Part shown: piece by piece, positions 41,880 to 51,939 of the stretch
Position numbering within the stretch: position 1 is the stretch's first letter
Layout of the letters: each line of letters starts with the position of its first letter
Source: Acanthococcus lagerstroemiae
Lineage: Eukaryota; Arthropoda; Insecta; Hemiptera; Eriococcidae
Assembly: GCA_031841125.1 (NCBI GenBank)
Contig: CM063112.1
Span: 17,014,603 to 17,078,602, forward strand
Direction of reading: 5' to 3'
Length of the DNA: 64,000 nt
Translations under genes and position numbers: made by a program
The notes under the pieces: generated by a model
Databases searched by the model: none
What the model was told of the DNA's origin: nothing
Seen by the model: only the letters and a program-made list of their open reading frames with translations

Positions 41880-42180
41880 CATTAAACTGCCAGGCGTAAG
41901 GAACTACCTACAGACTATATCAGAAATCTGAAATGGGGCGGGACGGGCCACGTGGCCAGGCTTCTAGTAAATAGATGGGTTTATCAAGCAATATTCTGGT
42001 CCTTGAGACACAAAACCAGGAAGCGGGGTAAGGTAAAAACTAGGTAGAAGGACGAGGTTGATCACTCTCTCAAAAACAGTTTCTTTCACAGTACTGCCCT
42101 TGAAAGAATAGAATGGGAGAGGGTGAAGGATACCTTCACCGGTTTCGGGCCGAGAATACATTTAGTTTGAACAAACAAAC
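41880..42180 (+). pseudogene. RTE-like RT C-terminal fragment, inverted relative to palm
   Basis: On the plus strand: LKWGGTGHVARLLVNRW, RHKTRKRGK, KDEVDHSLKN and TALERIEWERVKDTFTGF, ending in an ACAAACAAAC tail. It is the expected C-terminal end of the same kind of element as 41300-41790, but on the other strand, with the two pieces meeting at about 41790-41880. Confidence 0.8.
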
Positions 42181-42434
42181 GTAGTTATATCTGTATTTTT
42201 ATCGCTAAACTAAAAAAACTGGTTGTAATCATCAACTGTTGTACTACCTCTAGGTGTTGAACTGAAAAGGTTTTCAAGGTCAATGATCACCTTGCAGTGT
42301 ATTCTAAATTCTAATCGACACGCCAGAAAATGAGCACTCGACAGAAGGACGATAAACATACAATTTTCACATTCTGACTCGCTTGTCTGAATTTCTTATT
42401 AACAAATAAAGTTCGTACTCGATGCGCAAACTTT

Positions 42435-42700
42435 CACCAGTTACTGGAGGGGTAACTAAAGGGGAACTAAGGGTAACTGACGGGTTTTTGGGTAATATGA
42501 GGGTAACCGAGGGTTGTACTTAGGTAACTTCTCCGCGGGTAACTGATAGCGTATCGGGATGGGCAAAATCCCGCCAGTTACCCGGGTAACTAAAGGAGGA
42601 CCAAGGGTAACTGATGGGTTTCTGAGAAATCTGAGGGTAACCGAGGGTTACAAGCAGGTAACTTTTCCGCGGGTAACTGATTGCGCATCGATAAGCAGCT
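42435..42700 (+). repeat. Two-copy GGGTAACTGA-rich tandem repeat
   Basis: A unit of about 137 bp: CCAGTTAC..GGGTAACTAAAG, GGGTAACTGA[C/T]GGGTTT, GAGGGTAACCGAGGGTT, CCGCGGGTAACTGAT, present at 42435-42571 and 42572-42700. Confidence 0.8.
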
Positions 42701-43074
42701 TGCCTCGCGGATTTTCACAGAGCGACCGAAATCGTAGGGGAAACTTCGATTATATGCCAATTTGTGGAGAAAATTGAGCTAATTTTAGTTGGTACATTCG
42801 AACTTTCTCACTAAAATGCATTGGTAAAGTGATTCTCGTGATAGATCCCACATAAGTGCGATCATTTTTACTCGGCTGGTAGAAACACACACGTGCACCC
42901 GCACTCACAGGGCTGACCTTCGATGGAAGATTCTAGAAAGCGACTGCAATCTCAAATTTTCTGGAAATCATTTCTGAAGCATTACTCTAGCAAAGTACAG
43001 AAAATTAGGAATACGGGAAGTTCAAATAAATACTTAATAATGCCAGCACAAAAGCCGATATTATACAAGAAGAT

Positions 43075-43216
43075 AGTAGCGTAGCCAACCTATAGTGTTC
43101 GAGAGGGTCTAGTCTTGATCATAGAAGGGGTGTTAGCGGGGAGTGCTAAAATTAGAAAAACCATTACTTGAAGTCGCAAGGAGGTCCAGATTACCACCCC
43201 CTTTCAGCTATGCCAT
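43075..43216. mobile_element. Possible hAT MITE
   Basis: GTAGCGTAGCCAACC at the left and AGCTATGCCATG at the right resemble inverted CAGTGGCGTAGC-type ends. The flanks match poorly. Confidence 0.35.
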
Positions 43217-43309
43217 GCAAGACAAACAAAGAAAGTAAACAGGACTACAGCAAGTAACTCGAAAAATCTTCAGTAGCAGATACCACTCCAGTCTCCCCTT
43301 CAACACACC

Positions 43310-43585
43310 AACCCCTCCCCCAAAAAATGTCTCAAACGTAGTATATTTATCACAAAATTCGCATTTGTAAGCATCTACGTCATCATTATGAATGTCAGCA
43401 CATTTGATATGTACCTAGGCATGACATCTGATACACCTGATCATGTCTTCCTGCAAATTTTCGGTGCACAAGCAGCAAAACCACCCATTTTTGCGCTCTT
43501 CTGAAAACGCTAATATATCACCAGACGTACACTTTCCATATTTCTTGGTTTTTCCTTCGGATGTAATGTTAGGTAGGTATCTGTA
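43310..43585 (-). pseudogene. PHD-like zinc finger relic
   Basis: The minus strand reads GWFCCLCTENLQEDMIRCIR, CHA-stop-VHIKCAD and AYKCEFC, a C4HC3 PHD-like pattern with TAG where the conserved Trp codon is expected. It is probably the C-terminal zinc module of a pogo-like transposase, as in the other two relics here, but no DDE part is adjacent. Confidence 0.6.
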
Positions 43586-43680
43586 AAAAAGTAGAAAAGT
43601 ACGATTTAGGAAACTGCGTTATTTTGGAATGAAACAGCTCTTACTCAGTTCACAAGGAGAAAAAATATTCGTGAATAGGT

Positions 43681-43832
43681 ACATACAAAGATAGCTTACA
43701 GTGTACACTTTTAGAAGAAATTAAAGTCACTTACCTTTACTAATTCGCTTTTTAAGTACACATGGAAAGATAGCTTAAAGTACACACTTTCAGAAGAAAT
43801 AAATGTCACTTACCTTTACTAATTCGCTTTTC
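43681..43832. repeat. Tandem duplication, ~75-bp unit
   Basis: AAGATAGCTTA.AGT.TACAC, AGAAGAAAT.AA and GTCACTTACCTTTACTAAT, then TCGCTTTT, occur twice in a row. On the minus strand each copy carries a donor-like AAAG|GTAAGTGA. Confidence 0.8.
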
Positions 43833-44445
43833 TGGAATTTTTATATAAAGAGTGTAAACAATATTGTGTTGCTATCTTGAATTTCACTTCACCAGCCAAG
43901 TTTTTGGTTCAATAACGAGTTTTACCGGTAGAGTGCGCCAGTTGATTTCAGTTTTAGTGGTGAACTGGTGGAACGATTCAGGCTACATTATACCTTACTG
44001 CTATAACAGAGAAGCTTAATTAAAACATATATTTTATGGAGCAAGAAAAAAGAAATCACCGCATTAAGTAATAAAATTACAGCGCCCAACTTACCGCACG
44101 TCACTTGTTATTGGTGACACAAAAACAAAAATGTGTCATGTTCTCTTCTTCATTTCACCGAGATACCGAGCGGATTTTCTGCAAAGTAATGTGTGCCTAT
44201 ACCTCCATACCCCCCCCCCCCCCCCGAAAAAACAACAACAAATAACAAAAAAATAATGAATATTGATTTCGCTTCTTCCATGACTTATATCGTATGTGTG
44301 AGTATATAATTCGTAATACTGACTTACAACTAACAATCATGATCAAAATAGATAAAATAAATTTTAAACATAAACAAAGACTTGATATTCATGGTACGTG
44401 AAACAGAAGAGTAAGGTATGCAGGTACTTGAGAAGTTGTTCAGGA

Positions 44446-44735
44446 TTAGTAGTCAGGTAGGTACTGAGGTGAACCAGGGTTATACTGTGGCGAGGTCGGA
44501 CAGTAGCCAGGTGAGGTGGGGGCAAAAATGGTCGAGTTTACGGATGAGGCTACATAGTAATTTGGCGATGCAGGAGAGTAGCTGGGTGAGATAGCAGCAC
44601 CAGTAGTGCGGTACTCAGGTGAAGAAGGAGAATAGGAAGGAGAAGTAGGAGAATAGGAAGGAGAAGTAGGAGAATAGTAATGAGAAGTAGGAGCGTATGT
44701 GAGTTGCTGTTCATTCAATACGCAGAGGTGCACCT
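44446..44735 (-). CDS. RNA polymerase II CTD-like terminal exon
   Basis: After an acceptor (CTCTTTACAG) the frame runs about 95 codons to TAA. It contains successive heptads: YSPTSPS twice, [14 protein letters not shown], then divergent [14 protein letters not shown] and YNPGSPQ. It ends in QYLPDY. Such YSPTSPS repeats are the hallmark of the C-terminal tail of RPB1, which recruits RNA-processing and chromatin factors. Here there are only about eight recognisable heptads, against tens in animal RPB1, and no RPB1 core exon is visible upstream. Either this is the last exon of a gene whose other exons I cannot see, or an orphan duplicate of an RPB1 3' end. Confidence 0.6.
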
Positions 44736-45061
44736 GTAAAGAGACGAAAATCATGTAGTAAAATAGCGTATCAACAAAAACGTAAAGGTAACTACATAAT
44801 GATAAGATGCGATGTTCATTCTCACATAACCCCCCAACATAACCATCAACATTTTATATCAGTTCATTGTTTTCTCCAGATCTTTTTGAAGGCCATTTCC
44901 ATATGTTACTAGTCACTTTTTTCTGAAGTACAAAATTCATTCACTACAACTCCGTTACCTATCGAACATTTCAAGTCCAATATTCAATGAACATGGTAAC
45001 TTGGACTTAGAATCTCATTTTCAATAATAGGCTCCCATAAGAAATGTCAGTTCTTATCTAG

Positions 45062-46050
45062 CCTTCGTCGGTGATACATGGGGGCTCCGCTATCTATATC
45101 CAGAAAGACCTTCAACATCACGAAGCCCAGCCTTACTGTACAATGTCTACTCAGGCCACAGTAATAACGGTACGCCTTCACTGCGGAACCGACGTCAACG
45201 TTACCTCAGTCTACTGCCCACCTCGTCGCCTAATTACTACTGATGAGTACGAAAACTTCACACACTTTGGCAGCAAATGGATAGCTGGAGGAGATTTTTA
45301 CACTAAACACATCACTTATGGGGATCTCGTATCATTACCATGAAAGGCAAGCTACTCTACAGTTGCATCAACAAGATGAATATCCACTGCTGTTCAAATG
45401 GCCTGCCCACATACTGGCCCACTGATCATGCCAAGAAGCCCGACTGCATCGACTTCTTCCTATTACAAGGCATCTCTGAACTATACATTGACACCAAAAA
45501 CCTGGACGATCTTACCTCCGATCACTCGCCTTTATTACTCACACTCAGCAGCAACATACTCTGGAAACATCCGAAACTTCAACTTGCATCGAAACACACT
45601 GATTTGGATTTTCGAGAAATAATCAATTCGCGGATCAACCTCAGAATCCAAATTGAAACACTATAAGAAATCGACAACGCGGTCTATCATCTCCAGTCAA
45701 CTATCATCGAAGCTGTTGCGGAAACAACTTCGAACAAAAAGCCGTTGCCAGTTACAATCTTCTACTCACAGGAGGACTCTACTCTGCTCATTGTTCAACG
45801 TCTGCAAAACCTTGTAATCGGAAGATGACCGGGGCGCCATGGTATGTATAATGACTATCTCCACGAGGACCTCAACCTACCCACCGTTAAAGAAAGGATA
45901 GCTAAACTTGCGGTACCGCACGAGAGGTGTATCCATCAGCACACGAACAATTTAGCGCTTCAGCTCTTAGAGGAGCCGCCTATAGTTCGATTGAGAAAGG
46001 AAAGTCCCTGCCGATATTGTAATTTAAGATATAAACAACTGAAGGCGTAG
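45062..46050 (+). pseudogene. Internally deleted jockey-like retrotransposon
   Basis: The endonuclease (APE-like) domain is in two frames: GGSAIYIQKDLQHHE, NVTSVYCPPRRLI and KWIAGGDFYTKH (45077-45310), then PDCIDFFLLQGI and LTSDHSPLLLTLS (45440-45555) with the catalytic DHS. The whole RT is missing. The extreme C-terminus follows: HEDLNLPTVKERIAKLAVP and NNLALQLLEEPP (45855-46000). Confidence 0.82.
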
Positions 46051-46258
46051 AGTTCAAAACATCCTATGTGTCAACTTTTGCAAAAGTGGTTTTGTGCATG
46101 CAAACTATTCCAAGAACCGCCGCCCGTACAATAGTAAACATCCCAAGTGCCTTATAGAGCCTCAAAGTACTTCTAATTTCAACCCAAAGATCGCAGCACA
46201 CACATGTGCCCGCGAGCGATCCATGCAAAACATTCTAACTCCGTCTGATGTTGATGAC
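46051..46258 (+). pseudogene. Possible Gag zinc-knuckle remnant
   Basis: Downstream of the jockey relic one frame reads CVNFCKSGFVHANY, then PYNSKHPKCLI and HTCARERSMQNIL, a weak echo of CxxC..GH..C Gag knuckles. If real, it may be from a second element inserted in tandem. Low support. Confidence 0.3.
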
Positions 46259-46272
46259 AGTTAGGATGTTTT

Positions 46273-46489
46273 ACGGGGTCTGGTTGACCGAGTATATAGC
46301 GCGTTGGTTTCGGAATCCGGTGGGCCCGGGTTCGAGCCCACGTAGCCACTCGCCAGATTTCGACCTAGACCGGTTTAGCGGCCAGAAGGGAAGAGGGCTA
46401 AGGCAGCCCTAACAGCCTCCCCGACGTCTCTGAAGTAATGCTCGAAAGGGCGGATTCCAGGGCTTCGGTTGAGAGCAAATTAGAAAAAT
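46273..46489 (+). mobile_element. tRNA-derived SINE with perfect 14-bp TSD
   Basis: The head is tRNA-like, with A box TAGCGCGTTGGT (46297-46308), anticodon-loop-like TTTCGGAAT, and consensus B box GGGTTCGAGCCC (46328-46339). The body follows (CTAGACCGGTTTAGCGGCC, GGGCGGATTCCAGGGC) and ends AATTAGAAAAAT. AGTTAGGATGTTTT occurs at 46259-46272 and 46490-46503 exactly. 217 bp. Probably a young insertion, since the duplicate is intact. Confidence 0.92.
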
Positions 46490-46503
46490 AGTTAGGATGT
46501 TTT

Positions 46504-47158
46504 GCTTTGTCTTTCCCATGGACTTGAGATGCGCGCAACGTCAACCCTCATCTTCTCAGTTTAGGCATGACTGAGCCCCAAAATTTGTACATGGCCATGT
46601 GTATGAAGCTTCAAAAAATTGGCTGAGCACCCATTTTGCAAAACCCACTCCCTTCACCTCAGCTGAAACAGTATTTGCTTCTCCTGTAAACTTTTGACAT
46701 TGCTACACACAATACACAGGATGTTTTGAACTTCACGCCATGGGTCAATAACTATAGATATATCAACAGCTGTCTTGCGAGTGCGCCATAATCTGTCATG
46801 TTAAATTCATTTTCAGAAATGCTTGTTAATGCTCATGCAGGGCAGTTCAAGTCAATTGTAATTATACATACATAAAAAACAAAAATGTATTGGCAATTTG
46901 ATACTTATAACTGGGAGCTAATCAAGAATAGCCATTTTTTGCAACGAATTTTCCATATCACAGACTACAAAAAATTATAATGATAGCCAAAACAAAATGA
47001 CGAGATTGATCCTTGTTTCCCGAGTAAAAGGATAAGGGAATTCGATATCGAACCACTGACCAGGTATCACTTCCATCACTAAGTCAATGGATGAACCCTT
47101 GAAGTGTTTGTATGCGTTTGTTAATGTTCTACACAACGATTACGTATATACGCGCTAT
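46504..47158. other. Downstream of gene 1, no further gene seen
   Basis: Should contain the 3' end of gene 1. TTCAAAACATCCT.TGTGT at about 46715-46745 (minus) echoes 46050-46070 (plus), a weak inverted repeat around the SINE. Confidence 0.4.
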
Positions 47159-47230
47159 TTACATTTCATTCCAAATCCCACAATACTAATGTCGATTTTT
47201 ACTTTTAGTCATAAACATTTCACGACTAAC

Positions 47231-47853
47231 CTGGATCATTAATGTATTGTTTTTAATATAGCCAAAGTTAGGATCCAAGAGAACACGCCATGGAATGAAT
47301 TTTGGGCACTCCCAAACTTCGCCCTCGGTAAAATCACGGACATTGTCTGGAATTCAATAAATTCAGCGATTCGTTGTTTGAGCAACAACAAAAGTATTTA
47401 TGAAATTCGAGGTGTTCGACATAACCACAAGAACATATCTGGAAATCTGATAGAACTTACGAACAGAGTACTTCTCCGAAAATCCTCCCAGGCCTATAAT
47501 CGAAATACTAAACTGTGTCGAAATCATCCAAAATGGTCCCTGACAGTACTAAATGTAAATGATTCAAAAATTAATAAATTAGCATAGGACATTCATACTT
47601 CATGGTTACGAGTCTAGGCATTTATAAATGTTAACAGAGAGAGAGAGATCATATTTACTTACTTTTAATTTAACACTTAGAAATTCTTCAGACTCCTTAA
47701 CTGACCGACAAATCTCCAATCTCCAGACAGTTTTCCGGATAACACAGTTGGGTGAAAATTCCCAGGACCTAAAGGAACCATTCGTCCATGAACTTTCATC
47801 AGTGCACTTACGCATTACACAAATGGCAGCACCTCTGGGTTCACTATTGTTAC
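47231..47853 (-). CDS. Gene 1 exons 7-9: MATH/TRAF-like domain
   Basis: Exon 7 (47853-47663) starts in the phase left by exon 6 (C + GT) and carries ESSWTNGSF, then KTVWRLEI and EEFLSVKLK. Exon 8 (47548-47461) carries STQFSISII and SEKYSV. Exon 9 (47346-47231) carries EVWECPKFIPW and GYIKNNTLMIQ. The succession of WTI/NF-like start, WRL, L-V-L strand, FSI strand and L.D..L.I end is the MATH/TRAF pattern. A possible very short last exon (47185-47159) would add about eight residues and a TAA, but its 45-bp intron is very short and support is weak. Confidence 0.75.
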
Positions 47854-49612
47854 CTACAATAAAAAGGACGAAAAAAATTCCTCTGACGTCTAGAAAGTGT
47901 GATCTGTTTTCGTTGCATTTAGTATGACAGACAATAACTGTGGAACATGCTGACATAACTGTCTACAAACTGAAAACATTCATACGATTGTAGCAGAGTC
48001 GAGGTTCTCCATTCAGTCTTGTATCCAAATATTTGTCACGAATAATAAGAACATTCTTTGCGGCATCAATCAGGTCCCTGAAAGCAATACTGAATTTGAA
48101 TCAAACCATGAAATATATAAGTGAACATAACGAGGTAAAAGATATTTGTACAAACCGGCATTCCGATGATGATTTTATCAAGTCGTCCTCGCATATCCTC
48201 GCAATCAGAAAGTCACGACAGATGAACATGAGTCGAACACAGCTGAACAATTCGAAAAGGAATCCTTTCCTGTCCTCCCATTTATATTTCAACCATTTCA
48301 TGACTGCTTCGAATACCTATGAGATCAAATTAAGCAGAATATAATCGGTTTTAGCAATGCTATAGGCCATGACGAAACAGAAATACAATCGTATACCTGT
48401 TCTTCGGAGAAAACTACTAAAGAATCGTGCTTCAAAACATCAATCAGTGTCTGACTTTCGATGGCACAGAATTCAGGAGTCGATTCAAATTGGAAAAAAT
48501 GTTCCATGATGTATTTGTCCGCAGTTTCTCGTAGTTTTGCAAGATTCAAGGTATCAGCTAAAGATCTCACTTTGCAAACGTTAGAACTATTGAGTCTGTT
48601 AAAGTAAATCAGTGATGATGAATGGGCGCTATCACAGAATGCAGCTATCGAGTTCGAACTATCACATTTTACCGGTCTTTGTAAAAATCTGCACATGCAC
48701 GGCTCACGCTTGGGATCTGCAAGTACTCGGCTCCCAATAATAGAGACGTCACATTCTTTGATGTTATTTTGATTTTACCGGTGTATACAAAATTGATCAG
48801 ATCTTCTAGTGCGCTGCAGAAACAGACATAGAGTATATTCCAAGGTACACTGATGAAGAAGTTATTATATAATGTACATGGTTTATTGTACGTACGTATC
48901 TTCAACACCTTTGATTTCTATTTCCGTTTGCTCACTTTCTTTCATGCCGCTCATGAACATTGTTCCGAAAAAAGGAATTCTTGCAGCTAGAATGCATCGA
49001 TGAGCCGAAACTAATTTCGTTCCAACCTGTGAGAAATAACATCAACCTGTTGATAGACTGAGGGCTTGATTTCGCACATGAGAGTAGCACTGTACACGAA
49101 TAACATGAGCAACACTTCTTGCAACCCGGTCATTTTTCAAATTCAAATGACTTGTGGTTGCATGCTGTTAGTTTCAGATACTTCTGGGACGGTTTCCCCC
49201 GTAAGATGAAACCTAATTTTCCCAGTGACTCCAGAGAAGTCGGACTTTCTCCAGAATTAGATTCACACTTTTCATATAGGATGACACACTCATGTGTCCA
49301 TCCAGCTCAGTCCAGGAAAGTTAGACGTTTAAGGAGAATTAGATCAGTTCAACATTATTTTGGCCCATATATGATACATTTGTGAAAATCTGATGCATTG
49401 ATACATCACACAACCAAGAAACAAGAAAATAATCTTACTTTAAATTTTATATCACAGAATTGTCCAGTCTCTCTAGTTTCTGCAATACTTCGCATCTCTT
49501 CCAAAAACGTTGCATCTGGTTCTTCAAACATCAGATTACTATCCATCACTTCGGCAGGTGTCGAACTGCTACCTGGTTCATTTAACTTCTTCTTTTTCGC
49601 ATCCGAGCTCAT
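47231..49612 (-). CDS. Gene 1: BTB-BACK-MATH protein (nine exons)
   Basis: Seen: nine exons on the minus strand, 49612-49439, 49026-48896, 48813-48673, 48595-48397, 48316-48156, 48077-47986, 47853-47663, 47548-47461 and 47346-47231. All have GT donors and AG acceptors, matching phases at every junction, and 1293 nt (431 codons) in total. The start ATG at 49612 has an in-frame TAA 21 nt upstream with no AG acceptor between, so no coding exon precedes it. Domains in order: Lys/Ser-rich leader, BTB (FCDIKFKV, AHRCILAARIPFF, LINFVYTGKI), KLHL-type BACK (SEEQVFEAVMKW, FSCVRLMF, ECRDLI) and a C-terminal MATH/TRAF-like domain (WRLEI, EEFLSVKL, GYIKNNTLMI). Family knowledge: BTB-BACK proteins are Cullin-3 ubiquitin-ligase adaptors and MATH domains bind substrates. 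Inference: a Cul3 adaptor with MATH as the substrate arm. The last exon after 47231 is uncertain. Confidence 0.85.
47986..48595 (-). CDS. Gene 1 exons 4-6: BACK domain
   Basis: Exon 4 (48595-48397) has VRSLADTLNLAKL, YIMEHFFQF and VVFSEEQ and ends CAG|GTATAC. Exon 5 (48316-48156) starts VFEAVMKWLKY, has LFSCVRL and ends TGCCG|GTTTGT. Exon 6 (48077-47986) starts RDLIDAAKN and ends at AATC|GTATGA. The BACK is full length, as in kelch-like proteins. If the exon 6 donor is not used, the frame closes 19 nt further on at TAG. That would give a shorter BTB-BACK protein, so an alternative last exon is possible. Confidence 0.85.
48673..49612 (-). CDS. Gene 1 exons 1-3: BTB/POZ domain
   Basis: Exon 1 (49612-49439) encodes a 58-residue leader ending in FCDIKFK with donor AAA|GTAAGA. 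Exon 2 (49026-48896) holds the BTB core with AHRCILAARIPFF and MFMSGMKESE, ending AC|GTACGT. Exon 3 (48813-48673) holds LINFVYTGKI and continues to the FYKDR region, ending CG|GTAAAA. Split codons rejoin as ACC (Thr) and CGA (Arg). The AARIPFF and LINF.Y.G wording is closest to kelch-like proteins, not to the SPOP-type BTB. Confidence 0.9.
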
Positions 49613-49924
49613 GTTTCCGATAATGTGAGATTAGTCACCGGTATTCTGGAGAATGTTCAGTTTGGTTTTGAATGGAGGCGAAATGTTTAATGGAAGCTGG
49701 TCACATTTTTCAATTTTACTCGAGAAATATTATACGTTTCTGTGAACAAAATGAAGGCAAGGAACAGAAAAATCGCGGTATTTTCCCTGTTATCACGTTG
49801 CAGCTTATCACTTATCAAATTCGTGTTTGGAGTTCGGTTTGGACGCTAAAGAGTCGCTCTCTAGCGGCCTAATGGAGTGCGGCGCGCTGATTGGTGTGTA
49901 TTTGGATGAAGCGATAAAAGATAT

Positions 49925-50620
49925 GATCAGTGACAAAAATGTTCTGCAAATCATATTATATAACTCACATTCTTTGAAGGAGCGGGAGGCTGCATTACTC
50001 TGAACTAAGCTCTATAACTTCGTGTGAGTACAATCATCCACCATTTTGACTACAACTGCGCCCGTGGATGCCAAATCTGACTATGCGGAGCATACCGCGC
50101 AGTCAATTAAGCATCCACGGGTAAGGTTGCCGTCAAAATGGCGAACGATTGTACTCACACGAAGTTATAAAGCTCTATCTGAACCCTGGAATAACCTTGA
50201 GCTACAGAATAACACAGGGTTGAGTACACATGATGCACCATGTTGTATGAACGCGTACAAACAATTAGTACTTCTCTGAATTTCCCTGGAAAGAGAGCTG
50301 AATTTTACCATCTCTTCAAATGACCTTGAGTAATGGAATAATCCAGAGTTGAGTACAAACGATAGAATATATATAGTACAAATGTATATAAATGATGAAG
50401 AAACAAAGGGCGCTTTCCCGGGGTCTACATTAAAATTTCGGGGGCTGCCAGTCCAACACCCCTAGACTGACCCTGGACTTTGCTTAAACAGAGATTATTG
50501 TACAAACTATGAGATGCGCTGCACAAACGATTCATTTTTGAAGATATTTCCACCCTTATCCTTTGGAATTCACCGGGGCTGATCTTAAAAATGATTTCAA
50601 TTTCCACGTATATTATATCT
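49925..50620 (+). repeat. Segmental duplication copy 1
   Basis: Matches 51120-51650 in order: ATAACTC.CATT.TTTGA, GGCTGCATTACTC, CCATGTTG.AT..AAACGCGTA, GACCTTGAGTA, AAGGGCGCTTTC.CGGGGTCTA, GCACAAACGATTC. It is interrupted by a foldback MITE absent from the other copy. Confidence 0.8.
50014..50169. mobile_element. Foldback MITE, copy 2
   Basis: Arms ATAACTTCGTGTGAGTAC and inverse. The core, GCATCCACGGG with CTATGCGGAGCATACCGCG, is shared with 9518-9676. The empty site at about 51215 suggests the target duplication is TCTGAAC (50000-50005 region and 50178-50185), with AAGCTCT belonging to the element tips. Confidence 0.8.
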
Positions 50621-51119
50621 GTAAATAAGGAGTGAATTACTTCCAGGAATTATCATTTTTTGAGTGAAATCGAAAAATATGACCAATTCCCCTAAAATGT
50701 TATTTAAAGCAGAATAACTTAACAGTGGCGGAATGGGGCTGTTTCCACACTCCACAATCCTACCAAGCTAAGTCAATTTTGCTCATTTCAAGTCTAAAAC
50801 TTATTTGCTTTTGTAGGCCTACACTAAGCTCAAATTAAACTTCGTAACATACACTATAAACCAAACGCCAGAAACAAACATGGCGCACGTCGATTATACC
50901 CCTTAGTTTTGTCCCTTTTTGGTCTGAGATTTCCCACTATGGTCAGAAGTCAGATGTTATATTCGTAATCAACAATACAAAATATCCATAATTTGATACA
51001 TAATAATTCGAGCTTAGGTTCATCTCAATTCAAGTTTATTTGAAGGCTACCGTTCCACGGCCCCCAGACAGTCTCCTTTCTGACTATTAACTGGTGGAGA
51101 GCTGGTTGACACAATAGAC

Positions 51120-51650
51120 GGCATAGTTGTACAAACGGTTGACAATTATCTGGGGATCATATAACTCCCATTTTTTGAGGGGGAGAGGCTGCTGCATTAC
51201 TCTTGAATCCTGGAATGACCTTAAGCTATAGCATATAATTTGAATACAAGTGATGGACCATGTTGCATATAAACGCGTAGGCACGCACAAGTATTATTTA
51301 TCTGGGCGTAAAATTTCCATGGGGGATGGGAAGGCTGCATCCTCTTCGAATGACCTTGAGTAGTAGAATAATCCAGAATTGGGTACAAACGACGGAATTT
51401 ATACTCTGTATAAATGATGTAGAAACAAAGGGCGCTTTCTCGGGGTCTAAATTAAAGTTTCGGGGTTGTCATTCCACAACCCCAGGAGTGACCCTGAGCT
51501 CTACTTAAACAGAAATTGTTGTGCAACCGATGGGATACGCAGCACAAACGATTCGTTTTTGAAGTTTTCTTTCTCCCTTTCACCCTTACCGCTCGGAATC
51601 CATAGAGGGGCTGATCGGAAATGATTCCAATTTTCACATTCTTTATATCT
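51120..51650 (+). repeat. Segmental duplication copy 2
   Basis: The MITE-free partner of 49925-50620, about 1.1 kb downstream. Clearly diverged, so not recent. Confidence 0.8.
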
Positions 51651-51939
51651 GAATAAGGATTTGAAGACCTGCCAAAGAGATCAGTGGATGTTACAAAACT
51701 ATTTATTTTCATGAGACGGAAAACAAAGAAAGCGACGAAGGGAATGAACGCAGAAGTGTGGTTAATAGTGATAGAAAAATGCCGGCAAAAGTATACAAGG
51801 GCTAGTAGAGGATCAAAACATTCCCAAAAGATAAGTATACGTAACATTTTACAATACCAAGAAACAATCGCTCGTGCGGGCTCATAATAACTAGCGGCAC
51901 CCCTAGACCCACCACAGGCAGAAGCCCGAGAGAATGCAA

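Noticed and set aside
46273..46350. Possible functional tRNA gene
   Set aside because: Stem pairing is poor, the head runs straight into a SINE body with a tail, and the unit has target duplications.
47231..47853. MATH exons as the start of a separate downstream MATH-BTB (SPOP-like) gene
   Set aside because: They join exon 6 of gene 1 in phase, no BTB follows within 11 kb, and the same BTB-then-MATH order recurs in gene 2.
47231..49612. Gene 1 as a kelch-like protein
   Set aside because: No Kelch repeats (GG...W/Y patterns) occur after BACK; the following exons read as MATH.
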